Numbered from the stretch's first letter, positions 47,308 to 57,423 are shown. The stretch: 64,000 bases of DNA from Synechocystis sp. PCC 7338 (GCF_018282115.1 NZ_CP054306.1:3209488-3273487); one strand, 5' to 3'. Notes: a model not told the origin generated them from the sequence alone. A program made the numbers and translations.

Positions 47308-47795
47308 TTAAAGAGAAAAGCGTTCAGGAAAAAGAATAGCAAAATGGGAAGCAGCAACTCGCTAATCTCGGATAGGGTGTTGCCATTTTTTAGTGAAGTT
47401 CCTCATGGCTAAATATAATAGCGTAAAGACAGAATCTTCGTCGGGAAAAACGGCTTTGGTTTTAATTACTTTACGTAAAGAACAGTTCATGGACTCAATA
47501 GCATTGGTGGTATAGATTACCCATCGAATTTCCATGGGATAGTCAAAAATGGGAATGACATGCTCCCAATGATGTAGCCAGATTTGAGTCATAGCGGGGT
47601 AAAGGTTATCCCATTTCTGGGAAAAAGCATCCAGAGCCGCTTCTGCCTCCTCCAAGGTTACGGCCTGGTAAATAGGCTTCAAATCTGTCGCCACTGCCTT
47701 GGGGTCTTTCCAGGGGACAGAGTTAAGGCAATTACGCATCAAATGGACAATGCATAGTTGGACTTGGGTTTAGGGATAAACTGCCTCAATCACCC
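47308..47795 (-). pseudogene. IS256-family transposase relic
   Basis: The C-terminal third of a mutator-type (IS256) transposase. From upstream it reads IEAVYP-stop-TQVQLCIVHLMRNCL, then WVIYTTNAIESMNCSLRKV and KWQHPIRD-stop-RVAASHFAILFPERF. Two in-frame nonsense codons are visible: TAA at 47770-47772 where the family has Lys, and TAG at 47362-47364 where it has Trp. The 5' part is missing; homology stops at about 47795, where an OsmC-like sequence begins. Confidence 0.8.
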
Positions 47796-47891
47796 ATCAA
47801 ACTCTCAAACATGTCCACGACTATATTTATTATCAATATATGGTTCATCTCTTCCGCGAGTCCATTTCACTGAAGCGTAATATTCAGACAT
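47796..47891 (-). pseudogene. OsmC-like gene, 5' fragment
   Basis: From ATG 47891, preceded by a good AGGAG, the frame reads MSEYYASVKWTRG, RDEPYIDNKYSRGHV, then TGA where OsmC relatives have Trp, then EFDG. That is the N-terminus of a family of OsmC/Ohr-like peroxide-response proteins. The sequence then runs directly into the IS256 relic. Only about 32 codons of roughly 150 remain. Confidence 0.6.
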
Positions 47892-47903
47892 TCTTTGTCT
47901 CCT

Positions 47904-48215
47904 TCAGGCTAGTTGATGCTTAAACATTTGTCGTATTATTGTACCGATATTTTCTGGATGGTCAACTCCTAGAGGGAAAAAAATAGAAACTTTCTGAATA
48001 ATTTTTCGATGGACAAACCGCCTAAAAAGTTCCTTGAACAGGTTCACGATGTCATTTCTGTGAAGCATTACTTTTAATAAAACAAAAAAAGTTACATTGA
48101 TTAGATTAAACGCTATTTTTTTTTCATAATAAACACCATATGAAAGCAATAGAGAGAAAATAAATTGAAGATTTTTTAACCTATTTAGCTGTTGAAGAAA
48201 ATGTTGTCGCTTCAA
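47904..48215 (-). CDS. Doubtful hypothetical ORF in degenerate region
   Basis: A 103-codon ATG-started frame, AT-rich, with many hydrophobic and basic residues ([16 protein letters not shown]). It ends 13 bp before the OsmC-like start. The plus strand of its 5' end carries the integrase relic, so at least that part is antisense to older coding sequence. No family recognised. It is likely not a functional gene. Confidence 0.25.
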   Translation of the reverse strand: MKRQHFLQQLNRLKNLQFIFSLLLSYGVYYEKKIAFNLINVTFFVLLKVMLHRNDIVNLFKELFRRFVHRKIIQKVSIFFPLGVDHPENIGTIIRQMFKHQLA

Positions 48216-48310
48216 CTCAGAATCAGGTTTTGAGTGCTGTTTTATTTCTCTATAGAGAAATTCTTAAATAACAATTAGACTTGCAGATAGACGATCTTGA
48301 AAGAAGACAA
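48164..48310 (+). pseudogene. Relic of an integron-type tyrosine recombinase
   Basis: The plus strand reads [35 protein letters not shown], stop, QLDLQIDDLERRQ. This matches the N-terminal (SAM-like) domain of integron/XerC-like integrases, where the pattern is FLTxLAV...VAASTQNQALxALLFLYR. The stop codon and the sudden loss of similarity after it show a dead fragment of about 45 codons. The catalytic domain is not found nearby. Confidence 0.72.
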
Positions 48311-48827
48311 TCGCTCCATTGTTAATAATGATTTAAACGTAGAGATAATTCTGTGAGAAGATCAGCAATAATTCGTTTAGGTACTTGAATGTTATTCAAA
48401 ATTTAAACCCTGAAACAAAATCAATTTTCAGATCAACAACTGAATGAATTTCTGGCTTATTTAAAAACGTTGCCCCAATAAATTATTATGTATGATCATC
48501 GATTATTGTTTGCCATCTTTTCTTGCAAACTAATCTAATTTTTTTAGACAGAAGTCAGTTACAATCAAAACAAATGTTTTATGGCAAATTCAACTTTGCT
48601 ACCTTGACAATGTTGCCCATAAACCGACATCAGGAATCCTGCAGCTTATTAATGCATTTTCGAAAGCGTTCCAGGTTGCCTTTTACTATTGTGGGGTGAC
48701 GGAAATGGTTGGTGTTTTAACCTTTGGTTCCGTGGCCGTTGGCCAAACTCCACCGGTGGTAAACTTAATAAATATTCAAGAAGTGCGGTGCTTTCCGCCC
48801 CCAGCACTGTTTACAGGAAGATCAGAC
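48311..48827. other. AT-rich degenerate region and glyA leader
   Basis: No gene is recognised to 48690. The last part is the glyA 5' region: the reading frame of glyA is open back to a GTG at 48696 but does not look coding. A ribosome-binding site AGGAAG lies near 48815. No riboswitch structure was identified by eye. Confidence 0.4.
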
Positions 48828-50111
48828 GTGAATCAAACCAACCTCGATTTTTTAGCCACTAGTGACCCCGCCCTTGCGGCCATCATTGACCGGGAACTGC
48901 AACGGCAACGCACCCACATTGAACTAATTGCCAGCGAGAATTTCACTTCAGCGGCAGTAATGGCGGCCCAGGGTTCTGTCTTAACTAATAAATACGCTGA
49001 AGGTCTGCCCGGTAAGCGCTATTACGGCGGTTGTGAATTTGTGGACCAGGCGGAAAGCTTAGCCATCAGTCGAGTGAAAGAATTGTTCGGGGCAGCCCAC
49101 GCTAACGTCCAACCTCACTCCGGGGCCCAGGCTAATTTTGCCGTATTCCTAACCCTGCTCCAGCCCGGCGATACCATCATGGGCATGGATCTGTCCCACG
49201 GCGGCCATTTAACCCACGGCTCCCCTGTCAACGTTTCTGGGAAATGGTTCAAAGCGGCCCATTACGGCGTGGAAAAAGAGACGGGGCGGTTGGATTATGA
49301 AAAAATTCGCCAACAGGCCCTGGAAGTTCAACCCAAATTGCTCATTTGTGGCTACTCTGCCTATCCCCGACAAATTGAGTTTGATAAATTCCGGGCGATC
49401 GCCGATGAGGTGGGGGCATACCTAATGGCGGACATTGCCCACATTGCCGGTTTAGTGGCTTCAGGACACCATCCTAGTCCCTTGTCCTATTGCGATGTCG
49501 TCACCACCACCACCCATAAAACCCTGCGGGGACCCAGGGGTGGTCTAATTATGACCAATAACGAAGAATTGGGCAAAAAATTCGATAAGGCCGTCTTTCC
49601 CGGCACCCAAGGCGGCCCCTTAGAGCATGTCATTGCAGCTAAAGCGGTGGCCTTTGGGGAAGCGTTGAAACCGGAGTTTAAAGCCTACTCTGGTCAAGTA
49701 ATTGCCAACGCCCAAGCCATGGCGGCTCAGTTACAACAACGGGGCTTTGACCTGGTTTCTGGTGGTACCGATAACCATTTGATGTTGGTGGATCTCCGTT
49801 CTATCTCCATGACCGGCAAGGTTGGGAACCAGCTTTTAGGGGAAATTAACATCACCGCCAATAAAAACACCGTGCCCTTTGACCCCGAATCGCCCTTTGT
49901 CACCAGTGGTTTGCGTCTTGGTTCCCCCGCCATGACCACCAGGGGTATGCAGGAAAATGAGTTCCGCACCATTGCCAACATCATTGCCGATCGCCTCCTG
50001 TCCCCCGAGGATGAAGCTGTTAAGGCAGACTGTTTGCGGCGAGCTGGGGAACTCTGTGCCGGTTTCCCTCTCTACAATCATCTCCGCATCCCCATAGCGG
50101 CGATCGCCTAA
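48828..50111 (+). CDS. glyA: Serine hydroxymethyltransferase
   Basis: A PLP enzyme that interconverts serine and glycine with tetrahydrofolate, central to one-carbon supply and photorespiration. The 427-aa product starts at GTG 48828 ([14 protein letters not shown]), preceded by AGGAAG. The extended frame to 48696 adds 44 residues not typical of the family. The PLP lysine is K231 in [16 protein letters not shown]. Other landmarks are [27 protein letters not shown] and [11 protein letters not shown] clear terminator follows, so it is probably not cotranscribed with dnaK3. Confidence 0.96.
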   Translation: MNQTNLDFLATSDPALAAIIDRELQRQRTHIELIASENFTSAAVMAAQGSVLTNKYAEGLPGKRYYGGCEFVDQAESLAISRVKELFGAAHANVQPHSGAQANFAVFLTLLQPGDTIMGMDLSHGGHLTHGSPVNVSGKWFKAAHYGVEKETGRLDYEKIRQQALEVQPKLLICGYSAYPRQIEFDKFRAIADEVGAYLMADIAHIAGLVASGHHPSPLSYCDVVTTTTHKTLRGPRGGLIMTNNEELGKKFDKAVFPGTQGGPLEHVIAAKAVAFGEALKPEFKAYSGQVIANAQAMAAQLQQRGFDLVSGGTDNHLMLVDLRSISMTGKVGNQLLGEINITANKNTVPFDPESPFVTSGLRLGSPAMTTRGMQENEFRTIANIIADRLLSPEDEAVKADCLRRAGELCAGFPLYNHLRIPIAAIA

Positions 50112-50173
50112 CCAAAATCAATTCCTAATTAATTCCTAATTATTGGGTCTGTTAATCTGCTAATTTGTTTGGT

Positions 50174-50201
50174 AAAACCCTAGCCTATTGGTTGGGGTTT
50201 T
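50174..50201 (+). terminator. Rho-independent terminator of glyA
   Basis: AAAACCC (50174-50180) and GGGTTTT (50195-50201) form a stem with a 14-base loop, 62 bp after the glyA stop; the T residues are part of the 3' arm. Confidence 0.65.
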
Positions 50202-50318
50202 ATGGTCTGGGTTGCACTTTGCCCAGGGCCCTGCCCCAAACTTCTATAATGGTTGGGCAAGTGCCTAATGTTAACGAGTATTAACCGCTCTTCAAGTTTT
50301 GGGAGCCAACATAACAAC

Positions 50319-52640
50319 ATGGGAAAAGTCGTCGGAATTGACCTTGGAACCACCAACTCAGTTGTTGCCGTCATGGAAGGCGGCAAACCCATTGTGATTG
50401 CCAATGCGGAAGGGATGCGTACCACCCCCTCCGTGGTGGGTTTCAACAAAGAAGGGGAATTGGTGGTGGGTCAGATGGGCCGGCGACAAGCGGTACTTAA
50501 CCCCCAAAACACTTTCTATGGGGTGAAGCGTTTTATGGGGCGGCGTTACGCCGATCTCACCCCAGAATCCAAACGGGTAGCCTACACCATCCGTCGGGAT
50601 GACCAGGACAATATTAAGGTGCGTTGTCCCCGGCTGAAAAAAGACTTTGCCCCGGAAGAAATTTCGGCGATGATTTTGCGTAAGTTGGCCGAAGAAGCCA
50701 GTCGTTACCTGGGGGAAAAGGTTACTGGAGCAGTGATTACTGTGCCCGCCTACTTTAGCGATTCCCAACGGCAGGCCACTAGGGATGCGGGTAAAATTGC
50801 CGGGTTGGAGGTGTTACGGATTATCAATGAACCCACCGCCGCTTCCTTGGCCTACGGGTTAGACCAGGGCAGAATGCAAAAAATCCTGGTGTTCGACCTC
50901 GGTGGTGGTACCTTTGACGTTTCCGTGTTAGAAGTTGGGGACGGCATCTTTGAAGTTAAAGCAACCAGCGGCGATACCCAATTGGGCGGTAATGATTTTG
51001 ATCGCCGCATTGTGGATTGGTTGGCAGAAAAGTTTTTAGAAACGGAGAAAGTGGATTTACGGCAGGATCGCCAGGCCCTGCAACGGTTAACGGAGGCGGC
51101 GGAAAAAGCCAAAATTGAACTTTCAGGGGTCAGTACCACGGAAATTAATTTGCCCTTCATTACTGCTACGGAGGATGGGCCCAAGCATTTAGAAACCCAA
51201 TTGAGCCGTTCTGAATTTGAAGACCTATGCGGTGATCTGGTCACCCGTCTGCAAAGACCGATCAAACGAGTGTTGAAAGATGCGGGCTTAAGTCCGGTGC
51301 AAATCGATGAAGTGGTGCTGGTGGGGGGCGGCACCAGGATGCCCATGGTCAAGGGTTTAGTGCGTAGTTTCATTGACCGGGAACCCAACGAAAACGTCAA
51401 CCCCGATGAAGTGGTGGCGATCGGTGCGGCCATCCAAGCGGGCATTTTGGACGGGGAAGTGAAAGACATTTTGCTGTTGGACGTAACGCCCCTTTCCTTT
51501 GGGCTAGAAACCATTGGCGGCGTGATGAAAAAGTTACTCCCCCGTAACACCACTATTCCAGTACGGAAATCAGACATTTTTTCCACCGGAGAAAATAATC
51601 AAACCGTAGTGGAAATCCATGTGCTCCAGGGGGAACGGGAAATGGCCAGCGATAATATTTCCCTCGGTCGCTTTAAACTGAGCGGTATCCCACCGGCCCC
51701 CAGGGGAGTGCCCCAGGTACAGGTTTCGTTCGACATTGATGCCAACGGTATTTTGCAGGTGACAGCTAGGGACAAAACCACCGGCCGGGAGCAAAGCATC
51801 ACTGTCCAAGGGGCTTCCATTCTCAGTGAAGGGGAAGTCAATCGCATGATTCAAGAGGCGGAAACCTTTGCCGCCCAAGACCGGAAACGGCGGGAACGGA
51901 TTGAAAAACGCAATAGTGCCAAGGCACTAACGGACCAGGCCCAGCGGCGACTCAAGGAAATTACCTTGGATTTTGGCAGTGCCTTCACTGTGTCCTATCG
52001 CCGTCAAGTGGATGCCCTCTGCAGTGAAATTTTAGATAGTTTGGAAAAAGATGATGAGCGCAGATTAGACCGGGCCCAGGCGGATTTGCAGGATGTGCTT
52101 TATGAATTAAACCGGGAAGTACGTCTGCAGTATGACGATAAGGAAGAAGGCTTTTTTGAAGCGATTAAGAAAACCTTCACCGGCGATTTTGATGACGAAG
52201 AAGACTACTACAGCCGTCGCCCGGCCCCCAGGGATGATTATCGGGGAGGCAATGACTACGGTCGCTACGATGATTACAATTACAGCGCCCCTTCCCGTCG
52301 AGAAGCTCCCATGCCCAGGGCTGGCGCTGGTCGGGGGCCTTCCTTAAGTAAAGACTACCGTTCCCCTGCCTATGCCGATTGGGACCAAGCTCGAGTTACC
52401 CGTCAACGCCCCTACCGAGGGGATAGCCTAGGGGACAACTATGATGATCGCCGTTCTAGCCCCAGCCCCCCAGATGACTACTCCAGAGGCGATCGCCAAC
52501 AGAATTATAACTATCGGGAAAATCCCCCCAGCCGCTCCAGTCGAGGAGGCAACGGCCGCTATGGGGAACGCCCTGCCCAGCCCGGTCGTAATACACCGTT
52601 GCAAAATGGTTGGGATGACGACGATGATGATTGGTTCTAA
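50319..52640 (+). CDS. dnaK3: Hsp70 chaperone DnaK3
   Basis: A 773-aa Hsp70. The ATPase domain spans residues 1-385 or so ([33 protein letters not shown] and [13 protein letters not shown]). The substrate domain follows (about 390-510, with [16 protein letters not shown]). The C-terminal tail of about 150 residues is unusual, rich in Asp, Arg, Tyr, Ser and Pro (many DDY, RR and GGN repeats) and ending [11 protein letters not shown]. That long tail distinguishes cyanobacterial DnaK3, which is essential and associated with thylakoid membranes, from DnaK1 and DnaK2. The ATG at 50319 starts [14 protein letters not shown]; an upstream start at 50253 adds an atypical peptide. dnaJ follows 108 bp later. 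Confidence 0.93.
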   Translation: MGKVVGIDLGTTNSVVAVMEGGKPIVIANAEGMRTTPSVVGFNKEGELVVGQMGRRQAVLNPQNTFYGVKRFMGRRYADLTPESKRVAYTIRRDDQDNIKVRCPRLKKDFAPEEISAMILRKLAEEASRYLGEKVTGAVITVPAYFSDSQRQATRDAGKIAGLEVLRIINEPTAASLAYGLDQGRMQKILVFDLGGGTFDVSVLEVGDGIFEVKATSGDTQLGGNDFDRRIVDWLAEKFLETEKVDLRQDRQALQRLTEAAEKAKIELSGVSTTEINLPFITATEDGPKHLETQLSRSEFEDLCGDLVTRLQRPIKRVLKDAGLSPVQIDEVVLVGGGTRMPMVKGLVRSFIDREPNENVNPDEVVAIGAAIQAGILDGEVKDILLLDVTPLSFGLETIGGVMKKLLPRNTTIPVRKSDIFSTGENNQTVVEIHVLQGEREMASDNISLGRFKLSGIPPAPRGVPQVQVSFDIDANGILQVTARDKTTGREQSITVQGASILSEGEVNRMIQEAETFAAQDRKRRERIEKRNSAKALTDQAQRRLKEITLDFGSAFTVSYRRQVDALCSEILDSLEKDDERRLDRAQADLQDVLYELNREVRLQYDDKEEGFFEAIKKTFTGDFDDEEDYYSRRPAPRDDYRGGNDYGRYDDYNYSAPSRREAPMPRAGAGRGPSLSKDYRSPAYADWDQARVTRQRPYRGDSLGDNYDDRRSSPSPPDDYSRGDRQQNYNYRENPPSRSSRGGNGRYGERPAQPGRNTPLQNGWDDDDDDWF

Positions 52641-52748
52641 AACCCCAAGTCCTTTGACCGACGGCAGGACAAACCATTAACGATCTGACCTTGTAACCTT
52701 GATCTAAGTTAGTTTGAGTGGATTGAGCGAGTATTTTCTGGCAACCCT

Positions 52749-53666
52749 ATGGAACAAGTGCGGAATTATTATCAAATTTTGGGAGTTCCCCGCAGTGCCA
52801 CCACTGAAGAGATTAAAAAATCTTTTCGGAAATTAGCTCGTCAGTATCACCCTGATGTTAACCCCAACGACAAAACGGCGGAGGAAAAGTTTAAAGACAT
52901 TAACGAAGCCTATGATGTCCTCTCCGATGAAAGCAAGCGCCGGGAGTTGGACAGCCGTTTATTCGGCCGGTTTCGACGTCCCGCCACTAGCCGTTTTAAC
53001 CCAAATAGTAACGGTGGGCGATCGCCTAATGCCAGCAATGGTCAATTTCGTACTGCCAATGGCCGGCCCACTCCCCGACAACCGGCGGAATCATGGCAGG
53101 ATTTTAGCGCCAACCGTCGCACAAAGGTGGTGTCCCCGGCCCGTCCTGTACCCAGGGATGTGGAAGCCAATTTGACCCTACCGTTGGAAAAGGCCTATCG
53201 GGGGGGGAAGGAAAGAATTCGTTTGGAAGATGGCCGTTCTTTGGAGGTGGAAATGCCTGGGGGCATGGGGGATGGGCAGCGGATTCGCCTCAAGCAACAG
53301 GGCATTAACGGCGGTGATTTATATTTGAAAATTAACCTTTCTCCCCACCCTTTATTTACGCTTCAGGGTACGGATATTGCTTGCCAAGTGCCAGTGACCC
53401 CCAGTGAGGCCATTTTGGGCGGAGCAATTGAGGTAATGACCATTGACGGCCTGGTGAAAATGACTGTGCCAGCGGGCCTAAAAAATGGTCAAAAACTACG
53501 TTTGGCCAAAAAAGGCTTTCCCAACAACCAAGGCGATCGGGGGGACCAGTTGGTGGAAATTCGCGTGGAAATTCCCCCGGAACCCAGCCCAGAAGAGTTG
53601 GAGCTTTACCGTAGCATTCGGGAAAAGGAAACCTTTAATCCTCGGCAAAAGTTTTTTGACTTCTAA
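52749..53666 (+). CDS. dnaJ: DnaJ/CbpA-type J-domain cochaperone
   Basis: A 305-aa Hsp40 of the type II/CbpA kind. The J domain (residues 1-70) has the HPD motif in [10 protein letters not shown] Gly/Arg/Asn-rich linker (about 75-135) follows, then a C-terminal DnaJ_C domain (about 140-290, with [20 protein letters not shown] and [13 protein letters not shown]). There is no CxxCxGxG zinc finger. It is directly downstream of dnaK3 and likely its dedicated partner. The start ATG is clear ([17 protein letters not shown]). Confidence 0.93.
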   Translation: MEQVRNYYQILGVPRSATTEEIKKSFRKLARQYHPDVNPNDKTAEEKFKDINEAYDVLSDESKRRELDSRLFGRFRRPATSRFNPNSNGGRSPNASNGQFRTANGRPTPRQPAESWQDFSANRRTKVVSPARPVPRDVEANLTLPLEKAYRGGKERIRLEDGRSLEVEMPGGMGDGQRIRLKQQGINGGDLYLKINLSPHPLFTLQGTDIACQVPVTPSEAILGGAIEVMTIDGLVKMTVPAGLKNGQKLRLAKKGFPNNQGDRGDQLVEIRVEIPPEPSPEELELYRSIREKETFNPRQKFFDF

Positions 53667-53784
53667 CTGCCATATCCCCTGGCTATTCACAACGAGTTTG
53701 AGGTTGGCAATGGGCTGTTTCCCCTCCGCCAATGCCATACTTCTTAAACTTACTTCTTAGGGCCTGTTTTAAAAGCCTCCCTGA

Positions 53785-53802
53785 CCCCCCAAATTTGGGG
53801 GG
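53785..53802. repeat. Perfect C-run/G-run palindrome
   Basis: CCCCCCAAATTTGGGGGG, a perfect 18-bp palindrome between the dnaJ end and the convergent hydrolase gene, with AGGGCCTGTTTTAAAAGCC just before. A related, shorter palindrome (CCCAAATTTTGGG) lies at 55351-55363 in the next convergent spacer. They look like members of a family of small intergenic palindromes. Transcript-end hairpins are another possibility. Confidence 0.55.
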
Positions 53803-53876
53803 AAACTGAGTCCCAGTATTGCCGGAGCTTTAGTCAGGAGATTTAGGGGACGGAATCAAACTTGCCAAACACGTTC

Positions 53877-54728
53877 TTAAGCAATTTGTTTGCGGAAAAA
53901 GGTTTGTAGAGTTTCTCCGACTTCCTGAGGAAAATGCTCCTGGGGATAGTGTTTGGCTTCTGGTAATTTGACCAACTCCAGATGCCTGGCTCCCTGGACT
54001 AAATGTTCGATGGGTTCCACCGACAGCCATTTATCCGCCGTTCCCCAGATCAAGCAGGTGGGTTTTTGCCATTCTCCCCGCAGGCGATCGCCGATTTTAG
54101 CCAGATCATTGGTGGTGGGCAAGTTTTTAGTGGCGGCCATAAGGGCCCGACCGGCGGCGGAGGTTTTTAGCCAGGGTTTGCGATAGGTATTTAACCTTTC
54201 ATCGCTGATGACAAAGCCACTGCCCCCCTCTAAAGTGCGGTCAATAATCAGGGGATCCTGGGTGACCATATCCCCCACCAGAGGAATAGTCCATTGGCGC
54301 ATGGGCCAGGGTAACGATACGGGGGGAATAACGGGGGTGTTAAGAATAGCGAGCCGCTCAATTTGCTCTGGGTGGTTGAGGGCATACTCGATGCCCACTG
54401 TGGCTAAAAATCCCTGCACCACCAGGGAGATTTTGGGCAGTTCTAGGGCTGTCAACAATTCTCCCAACGCCTGTTCATAGGCCGCTATGGTGTAGGCAAA
54501 ATCCCTTTTGTCCAAGATGTCAGAAAAGCCAAAACCTAACCAATCCGGGGCGATCGCCCTCAGACCCTTTTCCGCCAACAGAGGCATCACCCCAGTCCAA
54601 CATAAACTTTGGCTTGGTAAACCGTGCAACAAGACAATGGGAGCGGCGTCAGTGGACTGGATTGGTTCAATCTGGCGGTAAAACCAGTGAAACTGTCCCA
54701 CTTCAAGGGTCTGTTCGGAAATTTTCAC
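53877..54728 (-). CDS. Alpha/beta-hydrolase fold protein
   Basis: A 283-aa soluble alpha/beta-hydrolase. Landmarks: oxyanion region IVLLHGLPSQSLCW, IAPDWLGFGFSD, the acid in WGTADKWLSVEP and the histidine near LPEAKHYPQEHFPQEV. The nucleophile elbow reads SLVVQGFLATVG: where relatives have Asp or Ser after VVQ there is Gly (G106). The protein may therefore lack hydrolase activity or use another residue. Function unknown. It is convergent with dnaJ. Confidence 0.8.
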   Translation of the reverse strand: MKISEQTLEVGQFHWFYRQIEPIQSTDAAPIVLLHGLPSQSLCWTGVMPLLAEKGLRAIAPDWLGFGFSDILDKRDFAYTIAAYEQALGELLTALELPKISLVVQGFLATVGIEYALNHPEQIERLAILNTPVIPPVSLPWPMRQWTIPLVGDMVTQDPLIIDRTLEGGSGFVISDERLNTYRKPWLKTSAAGRALMAATKNLPTTNDLAKIGDRLRGEWQKPTCLIWGTADKWLSVEPIEHLVQGARHLELVKLPEAKHYPQEHFPQEVGETLQTFFRKQIA

Positions 54729-54882
54729 GGAGGTTTGTTATCCTATGGAATCAATTCTGGCCCATTAATTTTCCCATTTCCTGTCCCCATGCCATACCCC
54801 ATGGTTATTGGTCGCCAGGCTTACCCGATCCAAATCCAGCCCCTGGCCAAAGGTTAACTTTCCAGCAGGAGACATTTCGTCA

Positions 54883-55326
54883 ATGAATGCGGCAGAACAA
54901 GCCATTGGACTCGCCACCGCCACCAAAATCGCCGCCGTGGTGAACCTCTTTAAAGCCCAATTTCCCGACGCTAGGGCTGACCTTGCTCCTTGGCAAGGCG
55001 ATCGCCAGACTCAAGCCCAGGTGGACCCCCACTCCATCGACATTGGCTTCCATCTGCCTGGTTGGAGTCCCCGTTACCAGAGCCGCAGTATCCTGGTGCA
55101 AATTCGTTTCCATCCAGACCCCGCCGACAAATCACCCAAAATCATTGGCATTGAAACCGTCGGCATCAATCACCAGGGGCAAGCCTGGCGACTATCCACC
55201 GTGGACAACTGGCAGGTGGTGGGTAAATATCTCCCCGCCCAGGATGTGGGGGAAAAGCTGCGCCAATTCACCCGCCAAGCCTTTGAGCTGTTCCAGCCCC
55301 CGGGTCCCTCTAGTTCTGCTTCTTAA
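54883..55326 (+). CDS. Conserved hypothetical protein
   Basis: A 147-aa soluble protein from ATG 54883, which has GGAG about 10 bp upstream; a longer frame from 54808 lacks support. The sequence has a central beta-rich part (IDIGFHLPGWSPRYQSRSIL, VQIRFHPD and IIGIETVGINHQGQAW) and a helical C-terminus (VGEKLRQFTRQAFELFQ). No family recognised. It is divergent from the hydrolase and ends in a spacer with a small palindrome. Confidence 0.65.
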   Translation: MNAAEQAIGLATATKIAAVVNLFKAQFPDARADLAPWQGDRQTQAQVDPHSIDIGFHLPGWSPRYQSRSILVQIRFHPDPADKSPKIIGIETVGINHQGQAWRLSTVDNWQVVGKYLPAQDVGEKLRQFTRQAFELFQPPGPSSSAS

Positions 55327-55350
55327 AAAGTTCTTGCAGACCACCTAATT

Positions 55351-55363
55351 CCCAAATTTTGGG
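55351..55363. repeat. Short palindrome related to 53785-53802
   Basis: CCCAAATTTTGGG with further G residues, 25 bp after the stop of the preceding gene. The flanks (ACCTAATTC before, GGAGAG after) resemble those of the larger palindrome 1.5 kb away. Confidence 0.4.
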
Positions 55364-55430
55364 GGAGAGTGTTCAAAAATCCTCAAACTTGGGGCATTTA
55401 AGGAGAATATTTAGAATTTGCAAGGATCTT

Positions 55431-56330
55431 CTAACGCATGGATTGTACCCCGCTCCAACTGCGGCTGACCCGTTTACCGTAGGCAATGACTGCCGGAGCT
55501 CTAGCTGGTTGGACTTTGCCATCCAGGGCAACGCTCACCAGGGAATTACCGTCCTCTTCTTGGTCAAAATGGCTCACCTGAAAAAGCACCTGATGGGGAT
55601 CTCCCTGATGCCAACCCAGTAAGGTGGCACTGAATTCCATATTCGTCTTGGGCATGGCACTGAGAGTACGAATGCCCCCTCCCTGCCAGACAACGCCATA
55701 ATCGCTAATGTCGGAAGAATTAAACGCCCCTTCCATCTGCCGGGCCAACAGGCGATCGCCTTCCTCAGACCAGGAAGCTGGCAAAAGAATAGAAATTACC
55801 CCCGCCATTTCTGGACTATCTTCCCCTACTTTTTGCAAATAGCTTGCAATGGGGGAACTCGCCCGCACCACCTGCAACTTACCCGTGGCCAAATTTTCAA
55901 TGAACATTACCCCCAGCACCTTGGATTCGTAGGAATTGGGTTCCGCCCGTACCTCAATGCGACTGTAGGCCGCATATTGTCCCGAAGGGGAAACTAAAGC
56001 CGGACTGCGGTAGTAGCGTAATCCCGACCGTTTTTGTTCCGCATAGTCCTGTTGGGTACGCACAATCCAACTCCAGGGCACCGGGTAGGGACTGTCCAAG
56101 GGATCCCCCTCCCTGGTATCAGTCACATTGAGCAAAAAATCATCGTCAGTAATTCCCACCGGGGTAAAGGGCTTAAAGCCATTGTCCAACAGTAACGGCT
56201 GGGGTTGATTAGGGGTTAAATTAGCGGCGATCGGCGAATTAGCTAAAGTGGGGGTAGCAGTGGCGGCAATCATGAACATAGCGGCGAGGGGAAGACGGGA
56301 ACGCAGAGCACGGCAAATAGGGGCAATCAT
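55431..56330 (-). CDS. Hypothetical exported protein upstream-linked to cpcG
   Basis: A 299-aa protein from ATG 56330: a signal peptide (RSRLPLAAMFMIAATATPTLA) and a beta-rich mature part (NVTDTREGDPLDSPYPVPW, WIVRTQQDYAEQKRSGLRYY and SPSGQYAAYSRIEVRAE). The frame continues to 56468 with a CPQC-containing peptide (TYTCPQCQLL), which could be genuine if translation starts there, but that would bury the signal peptide. I do not recognise the family; beta-propeller-like repeats are possible. It lies downstream of cpcG on the same strand, but a terminator separates them. Confidence 0.6.
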   Translation of the reverse strand: MIAPICRALRSRLPLAAMFMIAATATPTLANSPIAANLTPNQPQPLLLDNGFKPFTPVGITDDDFLLNVTDTREGDPLDSPYPVPWSWIVRTQQDYAEQKRSGLRYYRSPALVSPSGQYAAYSRIEVRAEPNSYESKVLGVMFIENLATGKLQVVRASSPIASYLQKVGEDSPEMAGVISILLPASWSEEGDRLLARQMEGAFNSSDISDYGVVWQGGGIRTLSAMPKTNMEFSATLLGWHQGDPHQVLFQVSHFDQEEDGNSLVSVALDGKVQPARAPAVIAYGKRVSRSWSGVQSMR

Positions 56331-56541
56331 GGGGGACTCCACTCTGGGAAAATTACTACCACAACCAACATCAAATCCTAGGTCGGTGAGGAGTTGGCAT
56401 TGGGGGCAAGTATAAGTTTTTAGTCTGGGATTATTGGCAGAGGTTCCATAATTGTTAGAAGACTTCACAATTTTCCCTACATTGGTCGCTGTTCATGGTT
56501 CGATTAAGTATTTACACTCAAATACTTGCCCAAAAATGGCC

Positions 56542-56568
56542 AAAAAAAAGGGACTAGCAAACAGTCCC
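56542..56568 (-). terminator. Rho-independent terminator of cpcG
   Basis: GGGACT (56550-56555) and AGTCCC (56563-56568) with a 7-base loop; on the minus strand eight T residues follow (plus-strand A-run 56542-56549). It is 105 bp downstream of the cpcG stop and correctly oriented. Confidence 0.88.
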
Positions 56569-56673
56569 AGCTAAAACAATTATTTGATTTTTCCGTTTAA
56601 TTTTTAGGACAGAAAAATAAGTAACCATCCACGCCAGGAATGCACTAATCCTTCAACCCTCCGACCTTAGTGC

Positions 56674-57423
56674 CTAGCGACGGGGCACAGAAGCTTCGAT
56701 GTTGATATTTTGGGCCGAAACCTTGGGAATGGTATTGGCGGCAGGGTTGATACTGCGGGCCATGCCCAAGAAATTCATCGGATTGCCAGCGGTAAGCTTT
56801 TTCTCCTGGGGAACAAAGCGACGCACTTCGTTCTGCCAAACGATTTGGGGGAAGCCCAATTGGCGACGGTGGTAGGCATCGTACCGGGGAGATTTGATGT
56901 TAAAGGGCAATTCACCCGCTTCCCGACCGGGAAGGTTGCGACGACGTTGGTAGGGCACCGTGTCATAGCCAAAGTTGTTGAGATACTCATCGCTGTTGAG
57001 CAGATCGTCAATCAATCCTTGATAGCCCTTGGTGGCGACCACAATGGACCAAGCGATTTTTTCCCGTTCACTGTAAACGTCCCGTCCCAGAATCTTCTGT
57101 ACACAGTGCTCAACGAAGCGGTAGTTACTATTTTTTTCGTAGAAGCTATTGCGGAAAGTGTTGGAAAGCAACAATCCCCGCACAAAATCCCGTACAGTAA
57201 GTTGGCCGTTACGCAGTTGGGACTCAAGGACTTTTTCCCGATCCCACTTGAACGCATGGAAAAATATTTGACGATAGGCCGCCTCGATTAGGTTATCCAT
57301 ATCGCTGCTGGAGAGGATGTTTTCCGTGGTGAAAACAACAGGCTTCTCTTCGGAGCCAATTTCATAACCTTCAACCCTCACATTCTGACTTTTGGGGGCG
57401 TAGTTCAATAGGGGAAGAGCCAA
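56674..57423 (-). CDS. cpcG1: Phycobilisome rod-core linker CpcG1
   Basis: A 249-aa linker that attaches phycocyanin rods to the allophycocyanin core. The N-terminal linker (pfam PBS_linker_poly-type) domain covers about 12-180 and includes [54 protein letters not shown] and [20 protein letters not shown]. The C-terminal 65 residues lack the hydrophobic segment of CpcG2/CpcL, so this is the soluble core-binding CpcG1 type. It is monocistronic with a strong terminator. The phycobilin lyase gene lies just upstream. Confidence 0.95.
   Translation of the reverse strand: MALPLLNYAPKSQNVRVEGYEIGSEEKPVVFTTENILSSSDMDNLIEAAYRQIFFHAFKWDREKVLESQLRNGQLTVRDFVRGLLLSNTFRNSFYEKNSNYRFVEHCVQKILGRDVYSEREKIAWSIVVATKGYQGLIDDLLNSDEYLNNFGYDTVPYQRRRNLPGREAGELPFNIKSPRYDAYHRRQLGFPQIVWQNEVRRFVPQEKKLTAGNPMNFLGMARSINPAANTIPKVSAQNINIEASVPRR

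Noticed and set aside
48696-48827. Upstream extension of glyA
   Set aside because: It adds 44 residues unlike any glyA; a GTG with AGGAAG upstream at 48828 gives the canonical 427-aa protein.
50850-51590. 244-codon minus-strand frame inside dnaK3
   Set aside because: Antisense shadow of a highly conserved gene.
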